Part shown: positions 12,000 to 37,966 of the stretch, piece after piece | Position numbering within the stretch: the first letter of the stretch is position 1 | Layout: each line of letters begins with the position of its first letter | From: Doris montereyensis | Taxonomy: Eukaryota > Mollusca > Gastropoda > Nudibranchia > Dorididae | Assembly (NCBI GenBank): GCA_037039925.1 | Contig: JAXRKP010001339.1 | Span: 40,001 to 104,000, forward strand | DNA length: 64,000 nucleotides | Direction: 5' to 3' | Notes under the pieces: model-generated | Seen by the model: the letters and a program-made list of their open reading frames with translations, nothing else | Told to the model about the DNA's origin: nothing | Databases searched by the model: none | Program-made: the position numbers and the translations under genes

Positions 12000-12120
12000 T
12001 CAGGGTAAGGTGTGGACCGCCACAGGCGTCACTTTGGGATATTCTTCGGGATGCTCGTGAACCAACTCGTTGACAAATTGAGCGTGATACTTCTCACGAC
12101 TTTCGTCTGACATGACGTAG
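12000..12120 (-). CDS. Candidate orphan terminal exon, function unknown
   Basis: On the minus strand, an acceptor (CCATTACCGTTCACAG) opens a 121-nt segment richer in GC than its surroundings. It reads YVMSDESREKYHAQ, FVNELVHEHPEEYP, KVTPVAVHTLP and stop. The codon pattern looks coding, but the family is not recognised and no partner exon was found upstream. It lies 1.9 kb beyond the MPC1 stop on the same strand, so it could be the last exon of another gene, an alternative MPC1 3' exon, or a retained fragment. Confidence 0.4.
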
Positions 12121-12195
12121 CTGTGAACGGTAATGGAAAGCCCTTTGAATTTTGCATGCATTGTAAATAACACCGTGATACTTGAATCTAAGGGT

Positions 12196-12495
12196 ACTGT
12201 TAGCCCAGAGGTGTCAGCCTCTCAACCAAAAGGTCGTGGCTTCAAGCCCTGGCATGTTGAAAAGTTCTTTCGATTTTTCTTCCAAGTTAAATCTAACCCC
12301 TGGTCCAGGTAGGTGGATCGACACCTAGTCCCATAAGAGACGGATGATAAAAGGAGGTCCAGCGTGCAGATCAAAACACTCTGTGCACGTTAAAGATCCC
12401 TTGGCTATTTACAGGGCAGTCGGGGCAAAATTAAAAATCCTACCAAAACCCCTGAGGTCACCTTAGTTGTGGATGTGGGTAAAATCAAATCAACT
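12196..12495 (+). mobile_element. tRNA-derived SINE, family A
   Basis: Nearly full copy: box-B-like GGTCGTGGCTTCAAGCCC, body with TGGTCCAGGTAGGTGGAT and GTTAAAGATCCCTTGGC, tail TTAGTTGTGGATGTGGGTAA. The same family recurs at least seven more times in this window. Confidence 0.85.
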
Positions 12496-12597
12496 TGCAT
12501 CTAAAGCAGTATTTTCTTTTCTGTCCAAAGAGAAATTTGGTATGGTAAGGAAACAGGAAAATGCATACACACAGCATCAGCACCATGTGATTCAGTG

Positions 12598-12690
12598 CTT
12601 ATCAAACTATCTGATGTAGTGGACCCATAGTACTTTCTTTCATCACAGGGGCGCATACCACACTTTGAGTAGCACTGATGTAATTCATGA
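12598..12690 (-). repeat. Dispersed repeat, pair with 16452-16600
   Basis: Shares CTTMTCAAACTATCTGATGT and the GCATACC region with 16452-16600. No coding content assignable. Confidence 0.55.
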
Positions 12691-14012
12691 CCAACCCATT
12701 TCCATGCACTCATCACTGTTAACTTCTTTTCACACTGTCTTTATCAAACTGGAAGCGAAATATACAATTCCTTCCCCAGCACAAAGACTGCTATATCCCA
12801 ACTTTTGTTGTAGATGAACTAAAAACATCAATATCAAGGTTTTTGTTTAATTAGCTCACTTGAATACACTTAATCTGAAATTCATGGGATCAGAGACTTC
12901 TTTTCTCAGATTAAGCATATTTCGTACTAAATGGATCAGATTGTCCAAGGGACACCACTCTATGATGTTACTTTTATTTTCAGTTCACTCCCTTGTTGCA
13001 ATGACACAAATTTGTATCAATCAGTGCCTATTTATTTCATATTTTCTTTGTCTAAGTTCAGGTCATGTCGGCTTACGTGGGCCATCCATGGAACAGAAAA
13101 TATTTAGGACTAGAGGAAAATCGTGGGTTAAACTAAAGTGAAAATTTTGGGTAAAGAGGGAAATGTATTTTACAAACATTTGGACGTGGCAAATCTTTCA
13201 GACTCACCTAGGTTTCAGATTAAGGCTTTTAAAATCCTTTTCGAGATCTTCATGGATATACTGAAAGTTATACTCAATACAGCAGCCTAACAGATCTGTT
13301 AATCTGCAACTTGTCTATCATTCAATACGTTTTAAGCCATGATTTGAACAAACCAACAATAGCATGGTCACGATAATAAGAATAGCATTGCCATAGGTTA
13401 TCAAAATAACTTTCCTTGAAAAAATCTTTTGTATTGTCTGCAAAATTCATAAAAAAAACATTAAAACTACAAATCCATACACTCCTCTACATTATGTACT
13501 TTCCCTTCAATAAGATTTATATATATGCATTATGACATCCATGCAGTGACTTCATTAACAACAACAAAAAAAGAAAAAAAAAGGAAGAAAAAAAAGAAAA
13601 CAAAAGAATATCTCCATGACTTTTTATGAAATGAGATCATGAATTGAATGGGTCATTTCAATAGTGTGCCTATGTTCATATTCGTGAAAAACGAGACAAA
13701 GAGATAATCCAAGGGGAATAAAGGAAGTCAAGCTTCCTGAAAAATGTGAAAATGATATGATGAAAACACATCACGTTTAAAGCTGTTTGAAATTTGGAAT
13801 TCCAAAGCCAACAGCGCCAAAGTCCATGGTTTTTAGCATTTTTCTCTAAATGACGTCGTAATTGTAATTGATCCCTTCAGTTTCTACTTCTTTCACAAAC
13901 GTTGAGAGGGAAGATATCATTTGGTAACAAAATACAACGGAACTACAACTAAAAATCTTTAAAAAAAAAAACAAACAAAACCCAGAAAAACCACCAAATA
14001 ATAAGTAAAAAC

Positions 14013-17000
14013 TCACTGATAGTTGATAAACCTGGCCCCCTGAGTGAGTTGCGCCACTTCGTTGGTTATATGGCACGACATAAGCAACAAATTACGTGGT
14101 ATAACTTTCCAGGCAAAACGCATGAACAGCAAGGAATAGACAGAGAGAGCTGAAAGGAAAAACAAAAGGTAATGCCAGGTTAAAAATACCAATATAATGA
14201 GGAATAATGGGTAATAATAATAATAAAATTCATTTCACATTACAACGGCTTTATGGCTGCAGCTAGGTAAAGACATTCAAAGTATAATTTCTTGGAAGCC
14301 TCAATTAATTTCTATATATTATTAGCTCAGGACGACCAATGTCCCGAACATCCCCTGATAGTTATTCTAGTTTCTGTTTATAAAATGTCTTTTTAAAAAC
14401 AAACAAGCAAAGAACCAAAGATTACTACTCACCTAAGGTCATCTTTCCACTGATAATCTCAGGATTCTTCTTTAGGTCACCCATAGCGGCCAAGGGTAAG
14501 CCCCAGTTAGCGACTGTGCATAGAAAAAAAAACAAGACAAGAGTATGAAAATACAATCGTAAAATTATATCTCTAGCAATAAATGAATAATATAAATCAA
14601 CTGAGATGGTTTGGGCATGAAAACAGAATGAATGACAATAGAATAGCTAAATCAGTGTATACAATGCTAAAACTCAAAGTAAAAGACCAAAAGGCAGACC
14701 TCGGAGAAAGTGGGAAGAAGATATAAAAGAGGCATTCAAGCATAGAAATTTAACTTTCACGGAAGGAAACAGAAAATGCCAGGACAGGGCAGCCTAGAGA
14801 AAGATCACTTTGGACATCTAAGCCCATACACTGGAAGGTAGATTGGGAACTGATAAAGAAAGAATAAACGACTCTGAAGCTAAAATGTATGACAGCCTAC
14901 TATAACATAACCCTAACACCGCTACAACATAACCCTAACACCACTGTCAAATGTTCAACACCTGCTAATGGTGGAAAAATATCATAGTTTGCCTTCTAAT
15001 TGTATTTTTGACAATCTGTTAAATACATAGACAATGTGTATTAGAATTTAAAATCAAAATACTTCATACTTTGCCGAAAGAAATGTTCTGGTCATTATAT
15101 CCTAGAGAGCTGGAGCGTATCCGGTTTCTATAGCATGACAATGATAATAATCACTTTATGGACAGGATGCTAGTCTGACGCAGGTTATTACCCCCAAGCT
15201 AGTGCTTGTATCCATTCGCAGCTGGGTTGAGTGGGGTAATATGCGTCTTAAGTGTCTTTCCAAAGGAACACAATGGCGGAACTAGTTTTGCTAGGATTCG
15301 AACCCAGGACCTCATGATCTGAAGTCTGGCAGCATGACCCGTCGTTGCCACTGATACCATGGTAACAAATAGGCTACATGTCAAAAGAGGTGGCTTTGTG
15401 AAATACTATCAGCCACTGAGTCCCCTTTGGAACTTGAAATTGTGAATCTAAGCAGTAAAAGTGTATACATATTTCTGATATGCATGTTACAAACCCTTAA
15501 CCTTTCAATTCTAATTGTAGCCTTTTACAGTCTTAACTGAAGAAATAAAAAAATAAATAAAAAAAGGCTTCACTCTCAAAACTGGATATATTACATTTAA
15601 TAAAGAAACTTGTTAAGTCAATAAAATGTAAAACAAGACAATACATTACTTACCGGGCCCCCAAAAATGCTGAAAATACAAAAATTAAAATTGTATTAAT
15701 TAGTCAAACCATGAAATATATCAAAAGATACCATCATAATACAATTCTACGAAAAATGACATAGAATCAAAATTAACGTATTGAATGATTTTATTTATTT
15801 CTATTTAACCCTATAAGACCTACATTTAAAAGCTCTTACTTGTAAGCAAGGCCTTGAAGTAGCAACCCAAAAAGAAACTACATCAAACAGCCAAACCCAT
15901 AGTATTTGAACAGAAAAAATTGACATAACAATAAACCACATAAAATGTCCACTAAACTCAATGAACTATCATTACTTTCCTCATATTTGTGACATCTAGA
16001 ATCATAGGACAACAAAAATGAAAAATAGATGTACAGACACATCATATATTATATATCTCTTTTTTTCTCTCTCAAGTGAGAACATATATATAATACTTAC
16101 CGTACTTGAAACAGCACATGAAAAAGAAAACACAAAAAAAGTATTGATTTTCATAGTAAAAACGGTTAAAACAAAATTTGCATTCATTGGCAGAACTGGG
16201 ATTCATTTTGACTTACCTGCTTTCACACACATAGAATAGAGCTCTGTTGGTAAAAAACAACTTTTCACAAAAATATTTTTTAAAAATAAATAGTTATGTT
16301 CAGTGGGCTGGATATTCATTAAATTTTTCCTTTAACTTATAAAGTAATTTAGTTTTAGAAGCCAAAATTGCCACCGCAGCTATGTTTTAGTCTCTGCAGT
16401 ATTGCATTTATAAATATATGATTCAACATAATATATTATCAGAATATACTACTGCTTCTCAAACTATCTGATGTGGCAGACTGGCATTATTTTTTTCAAC
16501 GTGCCACGATCTGATGAGGGAAACAAGCATAGAGCAGTAAAAAAAACCGGCCAGATTCTTATTATCCACAAACCGGCAGGCGATGGCTCGCATACCGTTA
16601 CAGGTACACGCACCAGACTTAGAGAAGAGCTGAGATGTACCATAATATAAATACAGTAGTGACTGCTGCCTTAAAGTCCATTTCGCCCTAAATGCCCGCA
16701 ATCTCAGTGAAACCAAATCTTTTCTATATAAATTGCCCATTCAAAACCAAGATTTTTGCCTAAATGCCCACTCTCAACGGCAACTGCAGGTATCATTGTC
16801 TCCAAATCATCATAAAATACGTTTGTAATTGATTAAAAGTTCTTTCCTTTTTATCATACATGTAATCACATCGTTAAATATGGCTTATGCCTGTCAACAA
16901 CGTGTTCTGCATTGTAACCACCCTTCATTACCTATCCATTGTAATGTAATAAAAGATGACCAGTATTCTCCTCATAACTCCACCCATCACACAGCACAGC

Positions 17001-19111
17001 GTTTGTTACAGTGGATCACTGGTTTGTCACTGGGCAATTAGAATCTAAATCCACGGCTCTTTCTTTATGTCGTAAGACCAGGCACGCATCGCGATCGAGG
17101 GACAAGGTGTGAACAGTTTTATTGCTCCCCTGTCTAGCATTGGCTGTATCCATTGTGCATTCGGGTCTTCGTGGCGAGCGACGGACAAACCGCCTGCACG
17201 ATCACCACCTCAGTGCTAAATTTACTTTTAGACCTCAAAAGATTTTCAAAAATTTGTCAACATCCTGCAAAAGATGCTTGTCAAAAACTTGTAACATCAA
17301 TTATGTTTTCAAAACTCGACTATTGTAATTTCCTTCTTTTTGGAGCATCATTAAAGAACATCAAATGTCTACAAGTCATCCAGAACAACACAGTTCATTT
17401 GATTTTAAATAAAACCGCGCGGGTAATGAAGCTACACCTCCTTTTCCAATTGCACTGGCTACCAGTTTAGGAAAGAATCAAGTACAAGGCAGCATCTATT
17501 GTGTACAAGTGTTTGGATAGATCTGCGCCAACGTATCTCCAGGCAGGTGCTTACGATCATCTGACGACCGCCTGATATTATGAACACCAAGAACTCGACT
17601 TCAGGCTGGCCATCGAACGTTTGCTCATTTTGGTGCCACCACTTGGAACAAACTGCACAGTGCCAGCCAGCATTAAACCCTCGCCCTAATTAACTGTTTT
17701 TAAACAAAACTTAAAAACATAATTTTTTTCAATCCCATTTTGATGTTTAGAATTATGTGATTTTTGGTGTAATTTTGCACAGAGCCTCCTTATTGGGGGG
17801 AAAAGCTGCGCACTATAAATGTCCACTATTATTATTATTATTATTAAAGAGCTAAATGGTTTCCAGGTATCCCTGTTTCTCACATTGAATTTTTCGTAAA
17901 TGTTGAATTTCTGAACCATGCTGGATGAACTCCCAAATTGTTGCACTGACCTACTTTCGCCTAAATGTCCGTTTTCTCTGCTTCCCAAGCACCAGGCATT
18001 GAGGTGGAAAAAATGGCTCTAAACCTTGTAGAAGTAGCTAGAATCTAGAATCCAGATCTCCAGAGAGAACTGAGAACTAGATTTCTAAATAGATCTAAAT
18101 GTAAACTAGATTCTATGATACAATATCATATCAATAAAGTAATTAATTTGGCCTATTAGCCTAATATACTCATGTGCAAAAGAAACTGCACATCTCTTAT
18201 TTACCTATTTCAAGAGACAGGACAAACCTTTCGGGTAGAAAATGAATCATATCCATTTCTGTATTGATAAACAAAAAAGACTCAAACGTTGTTGACAGTG
18301 TATGGGTCTTTTTTATCCATCATACAAAAATGGACATGGGCACTCCTTAAAAATTCATGCCGTTTGACCCAGAAATGAATGTAACTAAAAATTGCCGCTA
18401 GGTCGTGTTGAATTCTTATGCCAAATAATAACTTCACTATCGGATATCTATAGGTATTTTATTGAGTATCAATATCTATTTATTTTATCTTATGACTTTT
18501 ATTCAGGGGGAAGCCTTTTGAGTTGATCCTAGACTGTCTTTAATATTTGTTGATACATAATCTTTGTCAAATTATGTATCATTGTTTTTAAGTAGGTTCT
18601 CGTGTAATCAGGGGGAGATCCCCCTGAACCACCCCCCCCCCCCCCCCCCCAATATTTTCACTTCATTCCCATTTTTAAAAAATGAGTGACTATTCGTCAT
18701 TAATGAATAGTAGTGAGAGAGAAAAATGCTATTCGGCATTAGTATCGAATGTATTGCCAATTACAGATGACCAATCGAGTACCTCGCGGTAAGCGTGTCA
18801 TTTTATTGTTCCTAGCATCAGAGAGAGTATCACAACACCTACAAATGGAGAGAGAAACACATCATACTCATACACACACATACAAGACACAAATAGAGAG
18901 GGAGGGAGAGAAACACAAGACCAAGAAAGATAACATAGAAGGAGAGTGACAAAGAATACAAGATACAGAGAGAGAGAGGCACACACACAGACATATCTTC
19001 AGATCAAATCATGCACACTACATAGATCTAAACCTAATGTTGAATCATGACACAAGACCTAAGAAAGATAGAAGGGGAGAGACACACATACAATACTGAG
19101 ATATATATATA

Positions 19112-19205
<94 letters not shown>

Positions 19206-22200
19206 TATATATATATATAGAGAGAGAGAGAGGGGGAGGGGGGGGGGGGGGGGGCTTGCCCCCCCTGCATTAAAACGAACAACAAAAAGCCCCGCTCTTG
19301 TGTTTTCAAGTTGCCTTCCCAAGTCTCTCTATTATTACTCCCGTTTAAGCACTGCCGCCATGTATTTCCCACTATTGTGCCTATGGTCAGCGATGCTAAA
19401 GTGGGAGTAATAGGAAGACTCTTGAATCCCCATTTATCTGACTCAAGTTGTCTCCCTATTGTTATTCCCACTTTAGCTCCTTCTTTCTTTATCAGCTCCC
19501 ATTCTACCTTCCAGTGTATGGGTTTTAGATGCCCGAAATGATCTTTCTCCAGGCTGCCCTGTCCTGACAGTTTCTGTTTCCTTCTGTGAAAGTTAAATTT
19601 CTTTGCGTTAATGCCTCTTTTATATCTTCTTCCCACTTTCTCCGAGGTCTGCCTTTTGGTCTTTTACCTTGAGTTTCAGCACTGTATACTGATTTAGCTA
19701 TTCTATTGTCATTCATTCTGTTAACATGCCCAAACCATCTCAGTTGATCCATTTCTATCTTAGTTTTTATGCTATCTGCTTTGGTTTGATCTCTTATTGC
19801 TGTGTTTCTGATTTTATCTCTTTTAGTTTTCCCTACTACTCTTCTTAGATATTTCATTTCGGCTGCCTGCACTCTACTGTATTCCCTACTGTCTAAGGTC
19901 CAGGTTTCATTGCCATAGAGGAGAGTAGGACAATAAACTGTGTTGTATACTACTGCCATTTTGGTTTTTGTTGACAATTCTTGTTTATCTACAAATGCCT
20001 TTCCTAGGTGGTTATATATTGCACTTGCCTTTTGGATTCTCTGGCTGATTTCTTCTCTTAGTTTTCCCTCTGAGTTAATCATTACTCCTAAGTAATTGTA
20101 GCTTTAATCTTGTTCTAAATTCTCCCTGCCTAATTTAAGATTCTGTGTTTTAGCTTCCCTAGTTACTAGCATTGTTTCGGTTTTCTTTGCATTTACTCTC
20201 ATTCCTCTTTTATTTAATTCATTATTCATTATATTGATATTTGACTGGAGATCCCTTTCTGATTTTCCAAACAGGACTAAATCATCAGCAAATGAAAGCA
20301 TTGATACATTTACTGTTTGAGCTTCCACATACCTACATTCATTTTCTTCATGTTTGAGGATGCCTTTGCGACTGAATCCATAAATGTGATAAATAAAAGA
20401 GGAATAAGAATACAACCCTGTCTTAATCCTATATCTACATCAAATTCTTCAGATACTTTGTTTGCAAGTATTTCTTCCAGGCATCTTACATTTCTTTGAT
20501 CTTAGTCTTGACATTCTCATTCCACCATGCTGTCCTTTTCCCATCTCCTTTAATTTGTTTCTACCACAGACCTCTTCAGTACAACTGAGGAGTGTTTCTT
20601 TATATATTTGCCACTTTTCTTCTATTGTGCTTTCCTTCAGATCCATCTGCCTTTCACTGATAGATCTTTTTATCCTGGATTGGTACATTTGTTTTATTAA
20701 TGGTTTATCTAGTTCTTCTATTTTGAGTTTATTAGCTTTCTTCCTTTCCTTTTCTGTTTGTTTTCTTCAGTTAATAATCTCATTTTGGCTATCACTAGGT
20801 GATGATCACTAAATATTTCAGCTCCTCTGCTAACTCTAGCATCCATTGTACTGTAAAAAAGGGAGCTGTTAACTATTATGTAGTCTATGATTGACTTTTC
20901 ACATCTGTCTTCATTTACTCTTGTATATTTGTGGGTATCTTTATGAGGAAAAAATGTGTTAGCTATTTTCATGTTATTCTTTAGGCAAAAATCTATTAGT
21001 CTCTCTCCATTTGGAGAAGTTGTTGTCTCTCCTTCTTTACCTATTACTCCTCCTAATGTTTCTACATTGTTGCCTATTCTAGAGTTTAAATCTCCTAAAA
21101 CCACTAATTCCTGTTTGGGTTTGAGATTCTCTGCAGCTATTTGTAAATCATTTTCAAGATATCTTTTTCTTCTTTGGGGGCATCTTCGTTTGGTCCATAA
21201 GCTTTAATAATTTAATTTCTCTTCCTTTTGGTTTAATATTTACCTCTAATAGCCGTGGGCTTACAAATTTCCAACTTTCTAGTAGCATTTCTTGCCTTTT
21301 GTACATTAGGAGGCCTACTCCTGCTCTAGCTCTATCTTTGATATCTACTCCTGAAAAGATCAAAGCATGATTTGGTCCAACATTTTCTATTCCTTGTCAT
21401 TTTTTCTTTGTTTCTGTAATAGCCAAAATGTGTACTTTGAATTTTTTCCTTTCTTCAGCTAATTGTAACTCCTTTCCATTAATTGCCCTAACATTCCATG
21501 TTCCAAAAATCACAGTCCGTGTTCTTTTCCAGAGTCGTCTTGAAAGTTCAAGCCAGGTATAGCATTGTATTACTTTGAATCAGGTTGTTTTGGATAAGTA
21601 GGGGATAAGCCCACTGTACCCTAGGCAGATGGTGGGGCTGTCACCCTGTGGCCCCCTACCAGGCCTTGTTATTTTCTGTCAGGGTTAACTCCCTTAGCCT
21701 TTAGGCATTCAAGACCAACCTGCAAGGCAGCAGGTTGTTTTCTTTCAGGGTTAACTCCCTTAGCCTTGGGTCAGCCAAGACCTGTCTGCAAGGCAGCAGG
21801 AGACTCGTGGAGGGCGGGATCATCTACTCCCCGTACAGGTGCTTTACCTGTCCACTGCCCGGACTTTAGCTCCACCGCAGTGTATTTTCCACTTCATTTA
21901 GTGGTCAGTAATGGTGCTTTAATCTGGGAGTAATAATAGGAAGACAACTGGAAAACACTCACGTGAGAGTCAGAAGCCCTTCATAACATGTCGTGTGGCG
22001 CTCTGTCAATCGACATAGCAAGGAGAATGAGAGGGCTATCGGGACCATGCCCAGTATTGAGCATAAACTGGGTTTGTAATCGTGTTTGAGGTAGATCTAA
22101 GCGTAATTGAAATCTTGGCGGTGCTAATAAAATGTGATTATCTCCACCCCAATTGTTAAGGAGTACCATAGACATGATTCATTTTCCACCTAAGAAACTT

Positions 22201-22435
22201 GTCATATTATATCCTTTAAAATGAGTAAATAAACAAAAGCAAAAATGTCAGGTGTGCAGTTTCTATTCCAAATGAGTTGGTATAGAGACTAGAAGTAGAC
22301 AAGGCTACACTACTACTGTGTGATCACAGAGATCTAGATCTAGATTCTAGTTTCTTAAATCTATCATGAAATATACCTGGATATCCAATCTCTGAATTCC
22401 TTCTTCCTAACATATTTCAACAACGACGCTGCCAT
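14013..22435 (-). CDS. MPC1: Mitochondrial pyruvate carrier 1 (five exons, two of them micro-exons)
   Basis: Subunit of the inner-membrane carrier that imports pyruvate into mitochondria; in known animals it works as a heterodimer with MPC2. Exons on the minus strand: 22435-22377, 16104-16101, 15669-15654, 14513-14433, 14149-14013. The joined product is 98 residues (the human protein is about 109). It starts [19 protein letters not shown], continues with [20 protein letters not shown], then [11 protein letters not shown], and ends with [27 protein letters not shown] and NYQ stop. These match the family's amphipathic N-terminus and membrane segments. All introns have GT/AG ends and phases agree: 19 codons plus AG, then T ACG, then CAT..CCC G, then TC GCT. 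No frame breaks. The start ATG lies 200 bp from the CSTF2 ATG on the other strand. Introns hold LINE and SINE fragments. Identification is firm; the 4-nt exon is the least certain piece. Confidence 0.93.
14597..14885 (+). mobile_element. 3' fragment of the same RTE-like LINE
   Basis: The plus strand reads [20 protein letters not shown] and continues to [11 protein letters not shown], matching the C-terminal coding end and 3' UTR of the copy at 19.0-21.5 kb in opposite orientation. It is 5' truncated, as usual for target-primed insertion, with several frame breaks. Confidence 0.85.
14893..14945 (+). repeat. Short duplication with CCCTAACACC
   Basis: Two copies of ACAACATAACCCTAACACC-like sequence following the LINE 3' fragment. 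Confidence 0.6.
15098..15362 (-). mobile_element. SINE family B copy in an MPC1 intron
   Basis: Minus strand: tail with GAGCTGGAGCGTATCCGG, middle CCAAGCTAGTGCTTGTATCC, head box B AGGATTCGAACCCAGGACC. Confidence 0.88.
15654..15669 (-). other. MPC1: 16-nt micro-exon of MPC1 (HFWGPV core)
   Basis: The minus strand reads CATTTTTGGGGGCCCG between the acceptor TGTATTTTCAG and the donor GTAAGTAATG. It encodes His-Phe-Trp-Gly-Pro plus the first base of Val, the most conserved block of MPC1. The remaining two bases of Val (TC) start the next exon at 14513. Confidence 0.9.
16101..16104 (-). other. MPC1: 4-nt micro-exon of MPC1 (TACG)
   Basis: Exon 1 ends in phase 2 (TCC AG) and the next recognisable exon begins CAT (His of HFWGPV). 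The conserved protein needs Ser-Thr between them. The four bases TACG, flanked by a pyrimidine-rich acceptor ending in AAG and by the consensus donor GTAAGTATT, supply exactly T ACG and restore the frame. Seen in sequence: flanks and phase. Inference: that it is used as an exon. Confidence 0.75.
16452..16600 (-). repeat. Dispersed repeat, second copy
   Basis: CTGCTTCTCAAACTATCTGA followed by GTGCCACGATCTGATGAGGG; also has the CGCATACCGTTACAGG block. Confidence 0.55.
17110..17850 (+). mobile_element. Jockey/L2-like non-LTR retrotransposon 3' part
   Basis: The plus strand encodes the typical RT C-terminal region: [40 protein letters not shown], then after a stop [15 protein letters not shown]. 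It ends with a GCGCACTATAAATGTCC tail and an (ATT)n run at 17827-17846, a standard L2/jockey-type 3' end. Stops break the frame. It is within an MPC1 intron. Confidence 0.8.
19034..21535 (-). mobile_element. RTE-like non-LTR retrotransposon, internally deleted
   Basis: The minus strand encodes, from about 21530 down, an APE-type endonuclease ([13 protein letters not shown], then [14 protein letters not shown] and [11 protein letters not shown]). Next come a linker and part of a reverse transcriptase: [17 protein letters not shown] near 20430, then [17 protein letters not shown] near 20300. The C-terminal region ([44 protein letters not shown]) runs to about 19530. Frame changes split it into several open frames. 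The RT fingers and upper palm, expected between the endonuclease linker and the RQGC block, are absent near 20470, so this copy cannot move on its own. It lies in MPC1 intron 1, in the same orientation as MPC1. Confidence 0.85.
19100..19252. repeat. Compound microsatellite (AT)n(GA)n(G)n
   Basis: About 115 bp of alternating TA, then GAGAGA, then a near-pure G run. It adjoins the 3' end of the RTE-like LINE. Confidence 0.97.
21663..21800 (-). repeat. Tandem duplication of ~65 bp upstream of the LINE
   Basis: Two copies of GTCAGGGTTAACTCCCTTAG ... CTGCAAGGCAGCAGG, just 5' of the LINE coding region. Probably part of its 5' UTR or of the repeat it entered. Confidence 0.75.
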
Positions 22436-22635
22436 TCCGTAAGCTAGATAATATCACAGTTGCCGTCGTGTATTTGACCTTGCCTTGAGATCCTCTCGGG
22501 TTCCAAAGAAATGGGGCAGGGGCAGAAGAGGAGACACTAAACAGAATATTTGACTCTTCAATGCATGGAGTACAATCTAATTTACTTCCTGTCTGCCGAC
22601 TCCGTCTTCACTCTTCAGTCAATACGCTTGTCAAC
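22436..22635. promoter_or_regulatory. Probable bidirectional promoter between MPC1 and CSTF2
   Basis: Only 200 bp separate the divergent start codons of MPC1 (minus, 22435) and CSTF2 (plus, 22636), so both 5' UTRs and core promoters must lie here or overlap. An ETS/GABP-type site, ACTTCCTGT, is at 22584-22592. No TATA box is evident. Compact head-to-head housekeeping pairs of this kind are well known in animals; co-regulation here is inferred. Confidence 0.75.
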
Positions 22636-37305
<14,670 letters not shown>

Positions 37306-37960
37306 ACTAGAATCATGTGTTTATGGTGATTCACACTTTAGATATTTCATTTGTTATGCGTTCTCCATTGTCATTCTTCATCATTTGTTGGAGATCTTTT
37401 ATTTGTAAACGTACAAAACTGAATGAAAATATAGGATATTCTATATTTATGTATGTGGAATGATTACTTTGCTCTTAGTGTCAATTTAAGGTTGCAGCTA
37501 CCAATTTTATTTTGGCAAGTTAGAGTGAAAGATTTGTTTTTTTGCTGCCGTTTGATTGTTATTTGATTTAATTATTTTTTTTATGTTGTGTTAATTTTGG
37601 TGGGGGGGGGGTTATTTTTTGTTATAGTGTAGGGATTCTTTTCTGGGTTTGTATTGGTATTAGGAAGCATAGCCCCCTTCCCCCCCCTTATTTTGATCAA
37701 GAAAAAGATACAAGGATGGCTTTGAGCTTAAACGTAATTTAGCAGTTAGTTATCAATTTACCTGAAATTGTTCTTTTTATAAACCTGTTTTGGGTTATTG
37801 CCATTTTGTAGTCTATTTTGATGATGTTTTTTTTTAAGGAAATGTATGTGACTTTTTTTTTTTTTTAAAATGAAGCTAGTAATTATGCTATATACTCATT
37901 ACTATATATATGAGCAATTGCAAGCCCATCTTGAAGACTTTAAATAAATAAGTCAATAGC

Positions 37961-37966
37961 AATAAA
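37961..37966 (+). terminator. CSTF2: Poly(A) signal AATAAA of CSTF2
   Basis: Canonical AATAAA about 655 bp after the CSTF2 stop codon, followed by T-rich and TGT-rich sequence. A second hexamer starts about 18 bp upstream (TAAATAAATAAG). It is the first cluster of good signals after an AT-rich 3' UTR; no transcript evidence is available. Confidence 0.6.

Noticed and set aside
13846..14076. 76-residue minus-strand frame overlapping the MPC1 last exon
   Set aside because: Read in the wrong frame; the correct frame gives the MPC1 C-terminus ending NYQ stop at 14013.
19034..19636. 200-residue minus-strand frame with an Ile-Tyr tail
   Set aside because: Joins the 3' end of the RTE-like LINE to an (AT)n microsatellite; not a gene.
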